NCBI RefSeq assembly: GCF_001428365.1
Contig: NZ_LMSH01000002.1
Location: 306,795 to 370,794, forward strand
Origin: Arthrobacter sp. Soil763
GTDB taxonomy: Bacteria > Actinomycetota > Actinomycetes > Actinomycetales > Micrococcaceae
Length of the DNA stretch: 64,000 bases
Reading direction: 5' to 3'
In this document: positions 15,659-25,701 of the stretch, piece by piece
Layout: each line of letters starts with the position of its first letter
Numbering within the stretch: the first letter of the stretch is position 1
Notes under the pieces: generated by a model
Told to the model about the DNA's origin: nothing
What the model saw: only the letters and a program-made list of their open reading frames with translations
Databases searched by the model: none
Translations under genes and position numbers: made by a program

Positions 15659-16492
15659 ATGAGCAACCGAATCGCATTCCTGGGCTGTGGATCAATGAAC
15701 GAGGCAATCATGGGCGGCATGATCGCCGGCGGGGCAGATCCCGCGGACATCGTGGCCACGGTCCGGAGGGCGGAGCGGGCGGCAGAGCTCGCCGAACGGC
15801 ATCACGGCATCACAGCCATCGCCGGGGAGGAAGAGCCCGAGAACAATACCCAGGCGGCCACCGGCGCCGCCGTCGTGGTCCTGGGCGTGAAGCCGGTAGG
15901 GATCGCGGACCTGGCCCGGGAAATCAGCGGCGCCCTGGCCCCGGACACGATCGTCGTCAGCGTCGCCGCGGCGGTGTCGCTGGAGCAGCTGGAGGCAGCG
16001 CTGCCGGAGGGGCAGCCGGTGATCCGCTCCATGCCGAACACCCCAGCCAAACTGGGCCGCGGCGTCGTCTCCGTCTCCGCCGGCAAGCACTGCTCCGCCG
16101 GGCAGCTGCAGCAGGCCAAGGACATTTTCGCCGCCGTCGGCACCGTTGTCGAAATTCCCGAAGAGCAGGTGGACGCCCTGTCCGCGATCAGCGGATCCGG
16201 CCCGGCCTACGCCTTCTATCTGGCCGAAGCGATGGCCGCCGCGGGCGTTGAACTGGGGCTCGACGCGGACCTCTCCCTGCTGCTGGCGCGGGAGACGGTT
16301 GCCGGCGCCGGGCTCATGCTCGCCGAGCCCGGGGCCGATCCGGCCGCCCTCCGCAAAGCCGTGACCAGCCCGAACGGCACCACGGAACGGGCCATCGCCA
16401 CGTTCGACGAGCGCGGCCTGCCCGCGATCATCGCCGCCGGCGCCCGCGCGGCGTCCGAACGGGCCGCGGAGATCACCAAACAGCTTGGCTAG
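15659..16492 (+). CDS. proC: Pyrroline-5-carboxylate reductase
   Basis: A 277-residue enzyme that reduces 1-pyrroline-5-carboxylate to proline with NAD(P)H. The N-terminal Rossmann motif appears as IAFLGCGSMNEAI. The C-terminal signature (about 175-260) includes SGSGPAYAFYLAEAM and TSPNGTTERAI. AATGAT is six bases before the ATG, a candidate leaderless -10. The 250-base gap before the gene holds no other gene I can support. Confidence 0.93.
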   Translation: MSNRIAFLGCGSMNEAIMGGMIAGGADPADIVATVRRAERAAELAERHHGITAIAGEEEPENNTQAATGAAVVVLGVKPVGIADLAREISGALAPDTIVVSVAAAVSLEQLEAALPEGQPVIRSMPNTPAKLGRGVVSVSAGKHCSAGQLQQAKDIFAAVGTVVEIPEEQVDALSAISGSGPAYAFYLAEAMAAAGVELGLDADLSLLLARETVAGAGLMLAEPGADPAALRKAVTSPNGTTERAIATFDERGLPAIIAAGARAASERAAEITKQLG

Positions 16493-16522
16493 CGGCCCCG
16501 GCCGGATGGCAGGATAGGACCC

Positions 16523-17107
16523 ATGGAACTGCATATCACCGGTGATCCCGCGGCGGACAAACTACTCAGCGGCGACGCCTTCGCCCTCCTGACGGGCATG
16601 CTGCTTGACCAGCAGGTGACCATGGAGTCTGCCTTCGCCGGCCCGGAGAAAATCCGGACGCGGCTCGGCTCGATGGATCCCGGGACCATCGCCGCAGCCG
16701 ATCCGCAGGCCTTCGAGGAGCTGTTCAAGGAGCGCCCGGCCGTGCACCGGTTCCCCGGCTCGATGGCCGCCCGCGTCCAGGCCCTCGCGGCCACCGTGCA
16801 CAGTGAGTGGAACGGCGACGCCGCGGCGATCTGGACGCAGGGGGACCCCGACGGGCCGGAGGTGCTGCGCCGGCTCAAGGCGCTGCCGGGATTCGGAGAG
16901 CAGAAGGCCAAGATCTTCCTGGCCCTGCTGGGCAAGCAGTGCGGACTCGAGGCGGCCGGCTGGCGTGAGGCCGCCGGCCACTACGGGCAGGCGGACGCGT
17001 TCCTGTCCGTGGCGGACATCGTGGATCCCGAATCACTCGCGAAGGTCCGGGCCAGCAAGCAGGCCGCCAAGGCCGCCGCGAAAGCGGCAAAGGCCGGGGG
17101 AGCCTGA
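16523..17107 (+). CDS. HhH-GPD-type base excision DNA repair protein
   Basis: A 194-residue protein. LLDQQVTMESAF near the N-terminus and the helix-hairpin-helix LPGFGEQKAKIFLALLG (about 115-132) identify the endonuclease III/AlkA-like HhH-GPD superfamily. No iron-sulfur Cys set is seen, and the catalytic Lys/Asp assignment is uncertain. The tail is Lys/Ala-rich. CAGGAT lies seven bases before the ATG at 16523. Confidence 0.8.
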   Translation: MELHITGDPAADKLLSGDAFALLTGMLLDQQVTMESAFAGPEKIRTRLGSMDPGTIAAADPQAFEELFKERPAVHRFPGSMAARVQALAATVHSEWNGDAAAIWTQGDPDGPEVLRRLKALPGFGEQKAKIFLALLGKQCGLEAAGWREAAGHYGQADAFLSVADIVDPESLAKVRASKQAAKAAAKAAKAGGA

Positions 17108-17132
17108 GCGGTACTGACCGCAGGCCACTGAT

Positions 17133-17819
17133 TTAGGGCCGGGCGGCGAATCGCTCCAGCAGGTCCACGTGCCCGGACACAATGAGCATGTCCCGCGCGG
17201 AGACCTTGGTTTCCGGCCGGGCGTAGGTGAAGTCCTCGCCCGGGGACTTCACGCCCACGATCGTGACGCCGTACTTGGACCGCACCTTCGACTCGTCCAG
17301 GGTGAAGCCCACGGTTTCACGCGGCGGGTACATTTTCACGATCGCGAAGTCGTCGTCGAACTCGATGAAGTCCAGCATCCGGCCCGAGACGAGGTGGGCC
17401 GCGCGGACGCCCGCGTCCGCCTCGGGGTAGATCACGTGGTTGGCGCCGATACGGGTCAGGATCTTTCCGTGCGAGGGGGTGATGGCCTTGACCCAGAGGT
17501 GCTCGATGCCGAGATCCACCAGGTTGACCGTGATCAGCACGGAGGACTCGATCGAGGTGCCAACACCCACGACGGCGGAGCTGAACTCCTGGGCGCCGAG
17601 CTGGCGCAGCGCATCGATGTTCGTCGCGTCCGCCTCGACCACGTGGGTGAGCACACTGGCCCACTTCTGGACGAGGTTCCGGTCGCGCTCGATCGCCAGC
17701 ACCTCGCGGCCCTGTTTGACGAGTTGTTCGGCGGTGGATGAGCCGAAGCGGCCCAGCCCGATCACCAGGACGGGCGCGTTGTGGGCGGGGCGGTTGACGG
17801 CGCCTGAGGAACTAGCCAA
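17133..17819 (-). CDS. ktrA: RCK-domain potassium uptake regulatory subunit
   Basis: A 228-residue cytosolic protein. The N-terminal RCK_N Rossmann domain has VLVIGLGRFGSSTAEQL, and RCK_C follows from about residue 140. It gates the membrane subunit encoded upstream, in response to nucleotides such as ATP or c-di-AMP in characterised relatives. The start is TTG at 17819, inside the end of the membrane-subunit gene (overlap 17812-17819), so expression is coupled. Single RCK unit size favours KtrA over the doubled TrkA. Confidence 0.9.
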   Translation of the reverse strand: MASSSGAVNRPAHNAPVLVIGLGRFGSSTAEQLVKQGREVLAIERDRNLVQKWASVLTHVVEADATNIDALRQLGAQEFSSAVVGVGTSIESSVLITVNLVDLGIEHLWVKAITPSHGKILTRIGANHVIYPEADAGVRAAHLVSGRMLDFIEFDDDFAIVKMYPPRETVGFTLDESKVRSKYGVTIVGVKSPGEDFTYARPETKVSARDMLIVSGHVDLLERFAARP

Positions 17820-19245
17820 TGATCGGTCTCTCTTCCGGGTAGTGATACAGCTGGCTGCGCTGGCGGAGGGCCAGGCCAGCGGCGAGGGTGACGGTGCCGA
17901 CGCGGCCGGCGAACATCAGGGCGGTCAGGACGTAGACCCCGGCAGGTGGCAGCTCGGCACTGAGGTTGGTGCTCAGGCCCACCGTGGCGAAGGCCGAAAT
18001 CGTTTCGAACAGTACCCGGTCCAGGGAGGCGCCGCTGATCTGCAGGAGCAGCAGGGCGGAGACCGCAACCAGCGTGGCGCCGGCGACGATGACCGAGATG
18101 GCCACCCGCATGGTTCCCTCGGGGATGGTGCGTCCGTAGATTTTCACGTCGGCGTCGCCCCGCGCCTCGGCGACGATCGCGAGGAACATCACCGCGATCG
18201 TCGTGACCTTGATGCCGCCCGCTGTGGAGGCCGACCCGCCGCCGGCGAACATCAGCGCATCGGTGAGCAGCATGGTGGTCGAGTCCATCTGGTTCTGGTC
18301 CACCAGGTTAAACCCGCCCGAGCGCGTCATCACCGAGGCGAAGAGCGAGTGCGTGATCTTGTCGGCCAGGTTCATGCCGCCGATCGTGCGTTGGTTTTCC
18401 CACTCCATCACCCCCCAGAGCACGGTGCCCGCCGCGAGCAGGATGAGCGAGACCTGGATGGTCAGTTTGGTGTGGAGGTTCCACTTCCTCCAGTTCAGCC
18501 CGTTCTGCTGCAGCACCATGACCACCGGGAAGCCGAGGCTGCCCAGGAAGACGCCGATCATCAGCGGCACCAGGATCCACAGGTCTGTCTCGTAGGGCAC
18601 GATGCCGTCCGAGTGCGGCGTGAAGCCGGCGTTGTTGAACGCGGAGATGGCATAGAAGACGCCGTGCCAGATGGACTGTCCGGGGCTCTCGCCCAGCGCC
18701 AGGAAGCGCGGAATCATGGCCACGGCCAGGGCCGCTTCAATCACCACGGAGGTGACGATGACGATCCGCAGCAGCGTGCCCACCTCGCCGAGGCGGCCGG
18801 CGTTGTTCATGGCCTCCTGGGCGATCAGCTTGCCGCGGACGCCGAGCTTCTTGCTGACCATCAGGGCCAGCAGCGAGGCGAGGGTCAGGGTGCCGAGACC
18901 GCCGACGAAAATTCCGACCAGGATCACGAGCTGGCCGAAGAAGGACCAGTGCACCGCCGTCGAAACCACCGTCAGGCCGGTCACGCACACCGCGGACACC
19001 GCCGTGAAGAGGGCCTGGTGCAGCGGCGTCGCCTGCCCCGCAGCGGAGGACACCGGCAGGGACAGCAGCGTGGTGAAAACCAGGACCACGACGGCGAAGG
19101 CGGAGATCGCCAGCCGCGCCGGAGAGGTGTTGGCGATGTCGTCGACGACGTCGCGGAGCCGGGTGAAAACCCACAGCCCCTCGCGCTCCGGCTGGCCGGG
19201 ATGCCAGTGGGCCGCGCCCGGAGACCTCGACTGGCGTTGCGTCAT
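17812..19245 (-). CDS. ktrB: TrkH/KtrB potassium channel subunit
   Basis: A 477-residue integral membrane protein with four M1-P-M2 repeats. Selectivity-filter segments are seen as AVCVTGLT, AFNNAGFT, TRSGGFN and ATVGLST. The gate-region loop GGGSASTAGGIK is intact. It imports K+ (with Na+ in many Ktr systems). ATG at 19245 has GAGGA upstream. The operon is divergent from the deacetylase gene at 19348; TATAGT (minus strand, about 19289-19294) could be its -10. Confidence 0.92.
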   Translation of the reverse strand: MTQRQSRSPGAAHWHPGQPEREGLWVFTRLRDVVDDIANTSPARLAISAFAVVVLVFTTLLSLPVSSAAGQATPLHQALFTAVSAVCVTGLTVVSTAVHWSFFGQLVILVGIFVGGLGTLTLASLLALMVSKKLGVRGKLIAQEAMNNAGRLGEVGTLLRIVIVTSVVIEAALAVAMIPRFLALGESPGQSIWHGVFYAISAFNNAGFTPHSDGIVPYETDLWILVPLMIGVFLGSLGFPVVMVLQQNGLNWRKWNLHTKLTIQVSLILLAAGTVLWGVMEWENQRTIGGMNLADKITHSLFASVMTRSGGFNLVDQNQMDSTTMLLTDALMFAGGGSASTAGGIKVTTIAVMFLAIVAEARGDADVKIYGRTIPEGTMRVAISVIVAGATLVAVSALLLLQISGASLDRVLFETISAFATVGLSTNLSAELPPAGVYVLTALMFAGRVGTVTLAAGLALRQRSQLYHYPEERPIIG

Positions 19246-19334
19246 GTGGGGTTTGTCCTCGGTCGAAACGGCTTCCTTCAGTAGTAAACCACTATATTCC
19301 GCGCAACGACGGGGATCGGCGCCACGTGCTCCGG

Positions 19335-19340
19335 TAGCCT
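19335..19340 (+). promoter_or_regulatory. -10 of a leaderless promoter (deacetylase gene)
   Basis: TAGCCT seven bases before the ATG at 19348, with no Shine-Dalgarno sequence. This spacing favours the ATG over the GTG at 19345. Confidence 0.55.
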
Positions 19341-19347
19341 GTCAGTG

Positions 19348-20571
19348 ATGACCTTCCTGCCCGGACTCGCCCAGCCCGCCCTGCCAACGACGGTGGTGTG
19401 GGACTCCGCCATGACGGCGTACAACTTTGGGCACAGCCACCCCATGGCCCCGGAACGGATGGAACTGACCGTCCGGCTGGCCGGCAGCCTGGGCCTGCTG
19501 GAGCTGGAGCACGTGAACGTGGCCGCGCCCCGGGTGGCGACCGACGCCGAACTCGGCACCGTCCACAGTGCCGACTATGTCGCCGCCGTCCGCCGCGTCA
19601 GCGCGGACCCGGACACACCGGACCTGAAGCGCGGCCTCGGCACAGAGGACGACCCCGCCTTCGCCGGGATGCATGAGGCCAGCGCCCGGCTGGCGGGCGG
19701 CTCGCTGTTGGCGGCAGAGGCGGTGCTGGACGGCAGCGCCGTCCGTGCGGTGAACTTCGGCGGCGGAATGCACCACGCGGCGCGCGAGCGGGCCAGTGGC
19801 TTCTGCATCTACAACGACGCTGCCCTCGCGATACAGCGGCTGCTCGACGGCGGGGTCCAGCGGGTGGCGTATGTTGACATCGACGCACACCACGGCGACG
19901 GGACGCAGGGGATCTTCTGGGACGACCCGCGGGTCCTGACGATCTCGCTGCACGAGACGGGGCTGACCCTGTTTCCGGGGACCGGCTTCGCCAATGAGAT
20001 CGGCGGACCGAACGCGCTGGGCAGCGCCGTGAACGTGGCCCTTCCGGCCGGGACCGGCGACGCCGGGTGGCTCCGGGCCTTCCACGCGGTGGTGCCACAG
20101 CTCGTGGCGGCGTTCGAACCGGAGGTGATCGTCAGCCAGCACGGCTGCGACTCGCACCGGCTGGATCCGCTCACCCACCTCAACATCAGCGTCGACGGGC
20201 AACGCGAAGCCGCCACCGCGATCGGCAACCTGGCGGCCCGTTTCTGCGAAAACCGGTGGATCTCCACCGGCGGCGGCGGCTACAACGTGGTCACGGTGGT
20301 CCCGCGCGCCTGGAGCCATCTCATCGCCATCGCGGCGGGCCGGCCGGTGCCGCTGCGGACCCCGGTCCCGGAAGACTGGCGCACATACGTGCGGGACAAA
20401 TACGGCGCCAAGTTCGGGGTGGAGCCGCCGGCGGTGATGGGCGACGACGTCGACCTCTGGTGGCGCTCCTGGGAAGTGGGCTTCGATCCCAACGACGAGG
20501 TGGACCGCACCGTCATGGCCACCCGCAAGGAAGTTTTCCCCCTCCACGGCCTCGATCCGTGGTTCGACTAG
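19348..20571 (+). CDS. Histone-deacetylase-like / acetoin utilization deacetylase (AcuC type)
   Basis: A 407-residue zinc-dependent deacetylase of the arginase/deacetylase fold. Signature segments are NFGGGMHHA, DIDAHHGDGTQ (zinc and charge-relay region), SLHETG and the final GGGGYN. Bacterial relatives deacetylate acetyl-CoA synthetase (AcuC) or acetylpolyamines; no acs or acuA gene is adjacent, so the substrate is open. It is followed by an ArsR-type regulator with its own leaderless promoter. Confidence 0.9.
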   Translation: MTFLPGLAQPALPTTVVWDSAMTAYNFGHSHPMAPERMELTVRLAGSLGLLELEHVNVAAPRVATDAELGTVHSADYVAAVRRVSADPDTPDLKRGLGTEDDPAFAGMHEASARLAGGSLLAAEAVLDGSAVRAVNFGGGMHHAARERASGFCIYNDAALAIQRLLDGGVQRVAYVDIDAHHGDGTQGIFWDDPRVLTISLHETGLTLFPGTGFANEIGGPNALGSAVNVALPAGTGDAGWLRAFHAVVPQLVAAFEPEVIVSQHGCDSHRLDPLTHLNISVDGQREAATAIGNLAARFCENRWISTGGGGYNVVTVVPRAWSHLIAIAAGRPVPLRTPVPEDWRTYVRDKYGAKFGVEPPAVMGDDVDLWWRSWEVGFDPNDEVDRTVMATRKEVFPLHGLDPWFD

Positions 20572-20645
20572 CCGGCCCGCCACGCACCGGACGGGGCCGC
20601 TTGCCGGGGGGCCAAATAGTGGATGCCATTCGGCGTATATGTCGC

Positions 20646-20651
20646 TAGTGT
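20646..20651 (+). promoter_or_regulatory. -10 of a leaderless promoter (ArsR regulator)
   Basis: TAGTGT seven bases before the ATG at 20659. The purines in between are better explained as the spacer between -10 and transcription start. Confidence 0.6.
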
Positions 20652-20658
20652 GGAGGGC

Positions 20659-21204
20659 ATGGTGACAGACGACGTATTTGCCGTCATTGCTGAGGCGACC
20701 CGGCGCGACATTCTGGTGTCCCTGCGGCACGGGGACAAAGCGGTGGGGGAGCTGGTCCAGGAACTCGAGGCCAGCCAGCCCACCATCTCCAAGCACCTCA
20801 AGGTCCTACGCGAAGCGGACCTTGTCAGCATGCGGGCGCAGGGCCAGAAGCGGTACTACGCCCTCAACCCCAAGCCGCTGGCCGGCGTCGCCAGCTGGCT
20901 GGAAACGTTCGACGTCGGCCGTCCCGCGGGAGGGGCCCCGGGGTCTGCCCCCGCCGGAATCGCCGCCGCATCCGCTGCCCCCGCTCCGGAAACCCTCGCT
21001 GCCGCCGTCACGGCGGCCGAACCGGCCGCCCCGCTGCTGCCCGAGGCCGCCGCGGGCAGCACACTCAGCCCTGCCGTCGCGATCCCGGTGGGCACCGCCG
21101 GGGAGGATAGACGCCCGCAGCAGATCGGCCGCACGGTGGGCCGCGCCGCAACCCGCGCCGCCGACCTGCTGGCCAACCTGCCTAAATTCGGCCGCAAGAA
21201 ATAG
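20659..21204 (+). CDS. ArsR-family regulator with Ala/Pro-rich tail
   Basis: A 181-residue protein. Residues 1 to about 85 form an ArsR/SmtB winged helix (recognition region ASQPTISKHLKVLREADLV). A long Ala/Pro-rich linker and a short basic helix follow (about 155-181). No metal-binding Cys is present, so the input is unclear. The ATG at 20659 was chosen because of the -10 spacing; an upstream in-frame ATG (20623) lies before that -10. gdhA follows on the same strand about 150 bases downstream. Confidence 0.82.
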   Translation: MVTDDVFAVIAEATRRDILVSLRHGDKAVGELVQELEASQPTISKHLKVLREADLVSMRAQGQKRYYALNPKPLAGVASWLETFDVGRPAGGAPGSAPAGIAAASAAPAPETLAAAVTAAEPAAPLLPEAAAGSTLSPAVAIPVGTAGEDRRPQQIGRTVGRAATRAADLLANLPKFGRKK

Positions 21205-21341
21205 GCCGCCCCCGTTTCCGCCCGGGTCCCGCCGGCGGTGTCACATACCGGACCCCGGCCGGCCCGGAATAGTGAACGGCGCCGGCGCGGTGCAACCATG
21301 GAACTGCTTTGAGTGAGCGCCCGACGGCGGGCGCCGGGTAA

Positions 21342-22688
<1,347 letters not shown>

Positions 22689-22717
22689 CGCACCCGCACC
22701 GGGAGGGCACCCGCAGT

Positions 22718-22772
22718 GAGAGGGCAGTTCGCGGCAATGGTCGGCAAGAACACTGCCGCGAACTGCCCTCTC
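22718..22772. repeat. 19-bp perfect inverted repeat between convergent genes
   Basis: GAGAGGGCAGTTCGCGGCA (22718-22736) and its exact complement (22754-22772) around a 17-base loop, between the gdhA and lldD stops. It probably serves as a bidirectional terminator or REP-like element. Confidence 0.8.
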
Positions 22773-22788
22773 GCGGATCAGGAGGTAG

Positions 22789-24141
22789 TTACCGGGCCAG
22801 GAGCCGGACGTGGTCGGGGTTCAGCTCCGAGATCCGGCTGGCGCCCAGCAGCGCCATGGTACGGCGCATGTCGGACTCCAGGATCTCCAGGGCGCGGTCC
22901 ACGCCCGCGCGCCCGCCGGCCATCAGGCCGTAGAGGTAGGCGCGGCCGATCAGGGTGAAATCCGCGCCCAGGGCCAGCGCGGCGATGATGTCCGCGCCGC
23001 TCATGATGCCGGTGTCCAGGATGACCGCGGCGTCGCTCTTGTCCGCCTTCAGGGCTGCCGAAACCTCCGGGAGCAGGTGGAGCGGGATGGGCGCGCGGTC
23101 CAGCTGGCGGCCGCCGTGATTCGAGAGCACGACGCCGTCGGCGCCGTGGTCCACGACCTTGCGGGCGTCGTCGACGGTCTGGATGCCTTTGACCACGAGC
23201 TTGCCCTTCCAGGTCTGGCGCAGCCAGTCCAGGTCATCGAAGGTCAGCGTGGGGTCGAACATGGAGTTGATCAGCTCCGCCACCGTGCCGGTGTAACGCG
23301 AGAGCGAGGCGAAGGTCAGCGGCTCGTGGGTGAGGAAGTTGAACCACCACGCGGGCCGGTAGGAGGCATCCAGCACGGTCTTCAGGGTCAGTGCCGGGGG
23401 AATCGTCATGCCGTTGCGCACGTCGCGCAGCCGGGCGCCGGCGACGGCGGTGTCCACCGTGACCATGAGGGTGTCGTTGCCGGCTTTCGCTGCCCGCTCG
23501 ATCAGTTCGAGGGAGCGGTCACGGTCGGTCCACAGGTAGAGCTGGAACCAGTTCCGGCCGCCGGGCGCTGCGGCCGCGACGTCTTCGATGGACGCCGTGC
23601 CCATGGTGGACAGCGTGTAGGGGATCCCCGCGGCGGCCGCCGCCTGGGAACCGGCGTATTCGCCCTCGGACTGCATCATGCGGGTAAACCCTGTGGGTGC
23701 GATGCCCACCGGCAGCCGGGAAGGCTTGCCCAGGACCTCGGTGCCAAGGTCCACGCCGGAGACATCCCGCAGCACGCCGGGGCGGAACTCGATGTCCTGG
23801 AACGCCGTACGCGCCCGGCGCAGGGTGATCTCCGCCTCGGCCGCGCCGTCCGTGTAGTCGAAGGGTGCCTTTGGCGTCCGGCGCTTGGCGATGTCCCGCA
23901 GGTCCCAGATGGTGCTGGCCCGGCGCAGCCGTGCCTCGCGGCCAAGTTCGGGCCTCTTGAACTGCATCAACGGAGCCAGATCTGCAATCTTCGGCACCCG
24001 GCGCCGCAGGGCGTCAGGCAGCGCGCCGGAGCGGTCCGCCGCGGCCGACCCGGCGCCGCTGCCGCCGGGCTGTCCCTGCACGGCGGTATCCCCGGGCGTC
24101 GTCGGGGCCTCGGGATTGCCGGGCTCGATGGTCTGCGTCAT
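22789..24141 (-). CDS. lldD: FMN-dependent alpha-hydroxy acid (L-lactate) dehydrogenase
   Basis: A 450-residue TIM-barrel flavoprotein. The catalytic His/Arg signature SNHGGRQLD and the C-terminal FMN phosphate region ([17 protein letters not shown]) are intact. It oxidises L-lactate to pyruvate, passing electrons to quinone in LldD enzymes. The N-terminal 40 residues are low-complexity Pro/Gly/Ala. GGAGG lies five bases before the ATG. A FadR/LldR-type operator overlaps its promoter, so lactate induction is expected. Confidence 0.9.
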   Translation of the reverse strand: MTQTIEPGNPEAPTTPGDTAVQGQPGGSGAGSAAADRSGALPDALRRRVPKIADLAPLMQFKRPELGREARLRRASTIWDLRDIAKRRTPKAPFDYTDGAAEAEITLRRARTAFQDIEFRPGVLRDVSGVDLGTEVLGKPSRLPVGIAPTGFTRMMQSEGEYAGSQAAAAAGIPYTLSTMGTASIEDVAAAAPGGRNWFQLYLWTDRDRSLELIERAAKAGNDTLMVTVDTAVAGARLRDVRNGMTIPPALTLKTVLDASYRPAWWFNFLTHEPLTFASLSRYTGTVAELINSMFDPTLTFDDLDWLRQTWKGKLVVKGIQTVDDARKVVDHGADGVVLSNHGGRQLDRAPIPLHLLPEVSAALKADKSDAAVILDTGIMSGADIIAALALGADFTLIGRAYLYGLMAGGRAGVDRALEILESDMRRTMALLGASRISELNPDHVRLLAR

Positions 24142-24172
24142 TGCTGCCTCCGGGGCTGGTCGTCGTCAACTC

Positions 24173-24217
24173 GTGTGGTCTAACCACACTGTAAGGGCGG
24201 TGGTCGGGCCGCATCAA
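24173..24217 (-). promoter_or_regulatory. lldD promoter with FadR/LldR-type operator
   Basis: The minus strand has TTGATG (24212-24217), 18 bases, then TACAGT (24188-24193). GTGTGGT-CTA-ACCACAC (24173-24189) is a perfect 7-bp inverted repeat whose core TGGTCTAACCA fits the GntR/FadR consensus TNGTNNNACNA. It covers the predicted transcription start. Confidence 0.75.
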
Positions 24218-24308
24218 GCATCCCTTCCACCGCGGGCCGGCTGTCCGGCCGGCGCCCCGGGCCCGCGGGCCGGCTGCACGGCCGCCGTCGGAATGTTACG
24301 CCGGTGCT

Positions 24309-24337
24309 TTGTCCTCCCGGCTTCGGGGGTCTATCGT
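24309..24337 (+). promoter_or_regulatory. Promoter of the aromatic leader-aroG transcript
   Basis: TTGTCC (24309-24314), 17 bases, TATCGT (24332-24337). The -10 ends seven bases before the leader peptide ATG, so the transcript probably begins at that ATG. Confidence 0.65.
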
Positions 24338-24344
24338 CAACATC

Positions 24345-24404
24345 ATGACTAACCGTTGGTATGCGTATTTTTCGTTGGCTCTGGAGGGGCCCGCGTCTAA
24401 CTGA
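24345..24404 (+). CDS. Aromatic-amino-acid attenuator leader peptide
   Basis: A 19-residue open frame, MTNRWYAYFSLALEGPASN, with Trp5, Tyr6, Tyr8 and Phe9 nearly adjacent. It lies upstream of a DAHP synthase and within a set of alternative hairpins, the arrangement expected of a ribosome-mediated attenuator that senses Trp/Tyr/Phe charging. It is probably translated without a 5' leader from the -10 at 24332-24337. Its function is inferred from codon content and context, not homology. Confidence 0.8.
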   Translation: MTNRWYAYFSLALEGPASN

Positions 24405-24457
24405 CACGCATCCAACTTTCCTTCAGAGCCAACAGGGCAGAGATCATTCTCTGCCCT
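24355..24457 (+). promoter_or_regulatory. Attenuator RNA structure upstream of aroG
   Basis: Competing stems are visible. 24355-24366 (covering the Trp/Tyr codons) pairs with 24406-24416 with one bulge. 24374-24383 (GTTGGCTCTG) pairs perfectly with 24424-24433, extendable with G-U pairs to 24389/24418. AGGGCAGAGA (24434-24443) pairs with TCTCTGCCCT (24448-24457) in a compact terminator-like hairpin with a four-base loop. A stalled ribosome on Trp/Tyr would mask the first stem. The T-tract after the last hairpin is weak. Confidence 0.7.
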
Positions 24458-24519
24458 TCGCCATTTCTCCGGCGGGTTCTGATCAGGGCCCGCTCCGCAC
24501 CCCGGAACAGGACCCGAAC

Positions 24520-25623
24520 ATGAGCATCGAAGCAGCCCCCGACAACCAGCACGCCACGTCCAACCTGCGGATCAGCGAGTTCACCGCGCTGCCCACCCCG
24601 CAGGAAATCATCGCAGAGCTGCCGCTCGACGCGCGCGGTTCCGAGGTCGTCGGCCGCGGACGGGACGAGGTCCGCGCGATCATGGACGGCGTCGACGACC
24701 GGCTCCTGGTAATCGTCGGCCCCTGTTCCATCCACGACCCCAAGGCCGGCCTGGAATACGCCCGCCGGCTGGTCAGCCAGGCCGAGAAGCACCGCGAGGA
24801 CCTGCTGATCGTGATGCGGACCTACTTCGAAAAGCCGCGCACCACGGTTGGTTGGAAGGGCCTGATCAACGATCCGCGGCTCGACGGCAGCCACGACATC
24901 GCGGCGGGGCTGCGCGCCGCCCGGCAGTTCCTGCGCCAGGTGACCGCCCTCGGACTGCCCACCGCCACCGAATTCCTCGAACCGATCAGCCCCCAGTACC
25001 TCGCGGATCTCGTCGCCTGGGGCGCCATCGGGGCGCGGACCACGGAAAGCCAGATCCACCGGCAGCTGGCCTCCGGGCTCTCGATGCCGATCGGGTTCAA
25101 GAACGGGACCGACGGCGGCCTCCAGGTGGCGCTCGACGCCTGCAGCGCCGCGGCGGCCGCGCAGGCCTTCCTGGGGATCGACGCCGACGGCCGCGCCGCC
25201 CTGGTCAGTACGGCCGGCAACCCCGACACCCACATCATCCTGCGCGGCGGCAGCGGCGGCCCCAACTTCTCCGCCGCCGACGTCGAGGCGGCTTCGGCGC
25301 GCCTGGCCGGCCGGCAGCTGAATCCGCGGCTGATCGTCGACGCGAGCCACGCCAACAGCGGCAAGAACCACCACCGGCAGGCCGAGGTGGCCCTTGAGAT
25401 CGGCGCCCAGCTTGAAGACGGCGGGTCATCCGCCTCCGCGGTCGCCGGCGTCATGCTGGAGAGCTTCCTCGTCGGCGGTGCCCAGGCTCTGGACGTCGCC
25501 GCCGGCCCCACGGGGTTGGCGTACGGCCAGAGCGTGACCGACGCCTGCATGGACTGGGAGGTTACGGCCTCGGTGCTGGGCCAGCTGGCGGCGTCCGCGC
25601 GGGCCCGCAGGCTGCGGGACTGA
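24520..25623 (+). CDS. aroG: 3-deoxy-7-phosphoheptulonate (DAHP) synthase, class I AroF/G/H type
   Basis: A 367-residue enzyme condensing phosphoenolpyruvate and erythrose 4-phosphate, the first step of the shikimate pathway. GPCSIHDPKAGLEYA and RTYFEKPRTTVGWKGL are diagnostic of class I enzymes of the E. coli AroF/G/H family; late motifs IVDASHANSGKNH and EDGGSSASAVAGVM are intact. ATG at 24520 has AGGA eight bases upstream. Expression is predicted to be attenuated by the Trp/Tyr/Phe leader. The gene symbol denotes the family, not a proven feedback specificity. Confidence 0.93.
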   Translation: MSIEAAPDNQHATSNLRISEFTALPTPQEIIAELPLDARGSEVVGRGRDEVRAIMDGVDDRLLVIVGPCSIHDPKAGLEYARRLVSQAEKHREDLLIVMRTYFEKPRTTVGWKGLINDPRLDGSHDIAAGLRAARQFLRQVTALGLPTATEFLEPISPQYLADLVAWGAIGARTTESQIHRQLASGLSMPIGFKNGTDGGLQVALDACSAAAAAQAFLGIDADGRAALVSTAGNPDTHIILRGGSGGPNFSAADVEAASARLAGRQLNPRLIVDASHANSGKNHHRQAEVALEIGAQLEDGGSSASAVAGVMLESFLVGGAQALDVAAGPTGLAYGQSVTDACMDWEVTASVLGQLAASARARRLRD

Positions 25624-25701
25624 AGCCGCGGCGTGAGACTCCGGGGAAGATGCCTGATGGAGAAAACCTGCGGAAATCCTTCGCGAATTCCGGCGGAAAC
25701 C

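Noticed and set aside
17440..19284. 614-codon plus-strand frame opposite ktrA/ktrB
   Set aside because: Shadow of the KtrAB genes; the translation is His/Arg/Gln-rich without domains.
19246..19344. c-di-AMP-type riboswitch before ktrB
   Set aside because: The divergent intergenic region is under 110 bases and shows none of the expected conserved helices.
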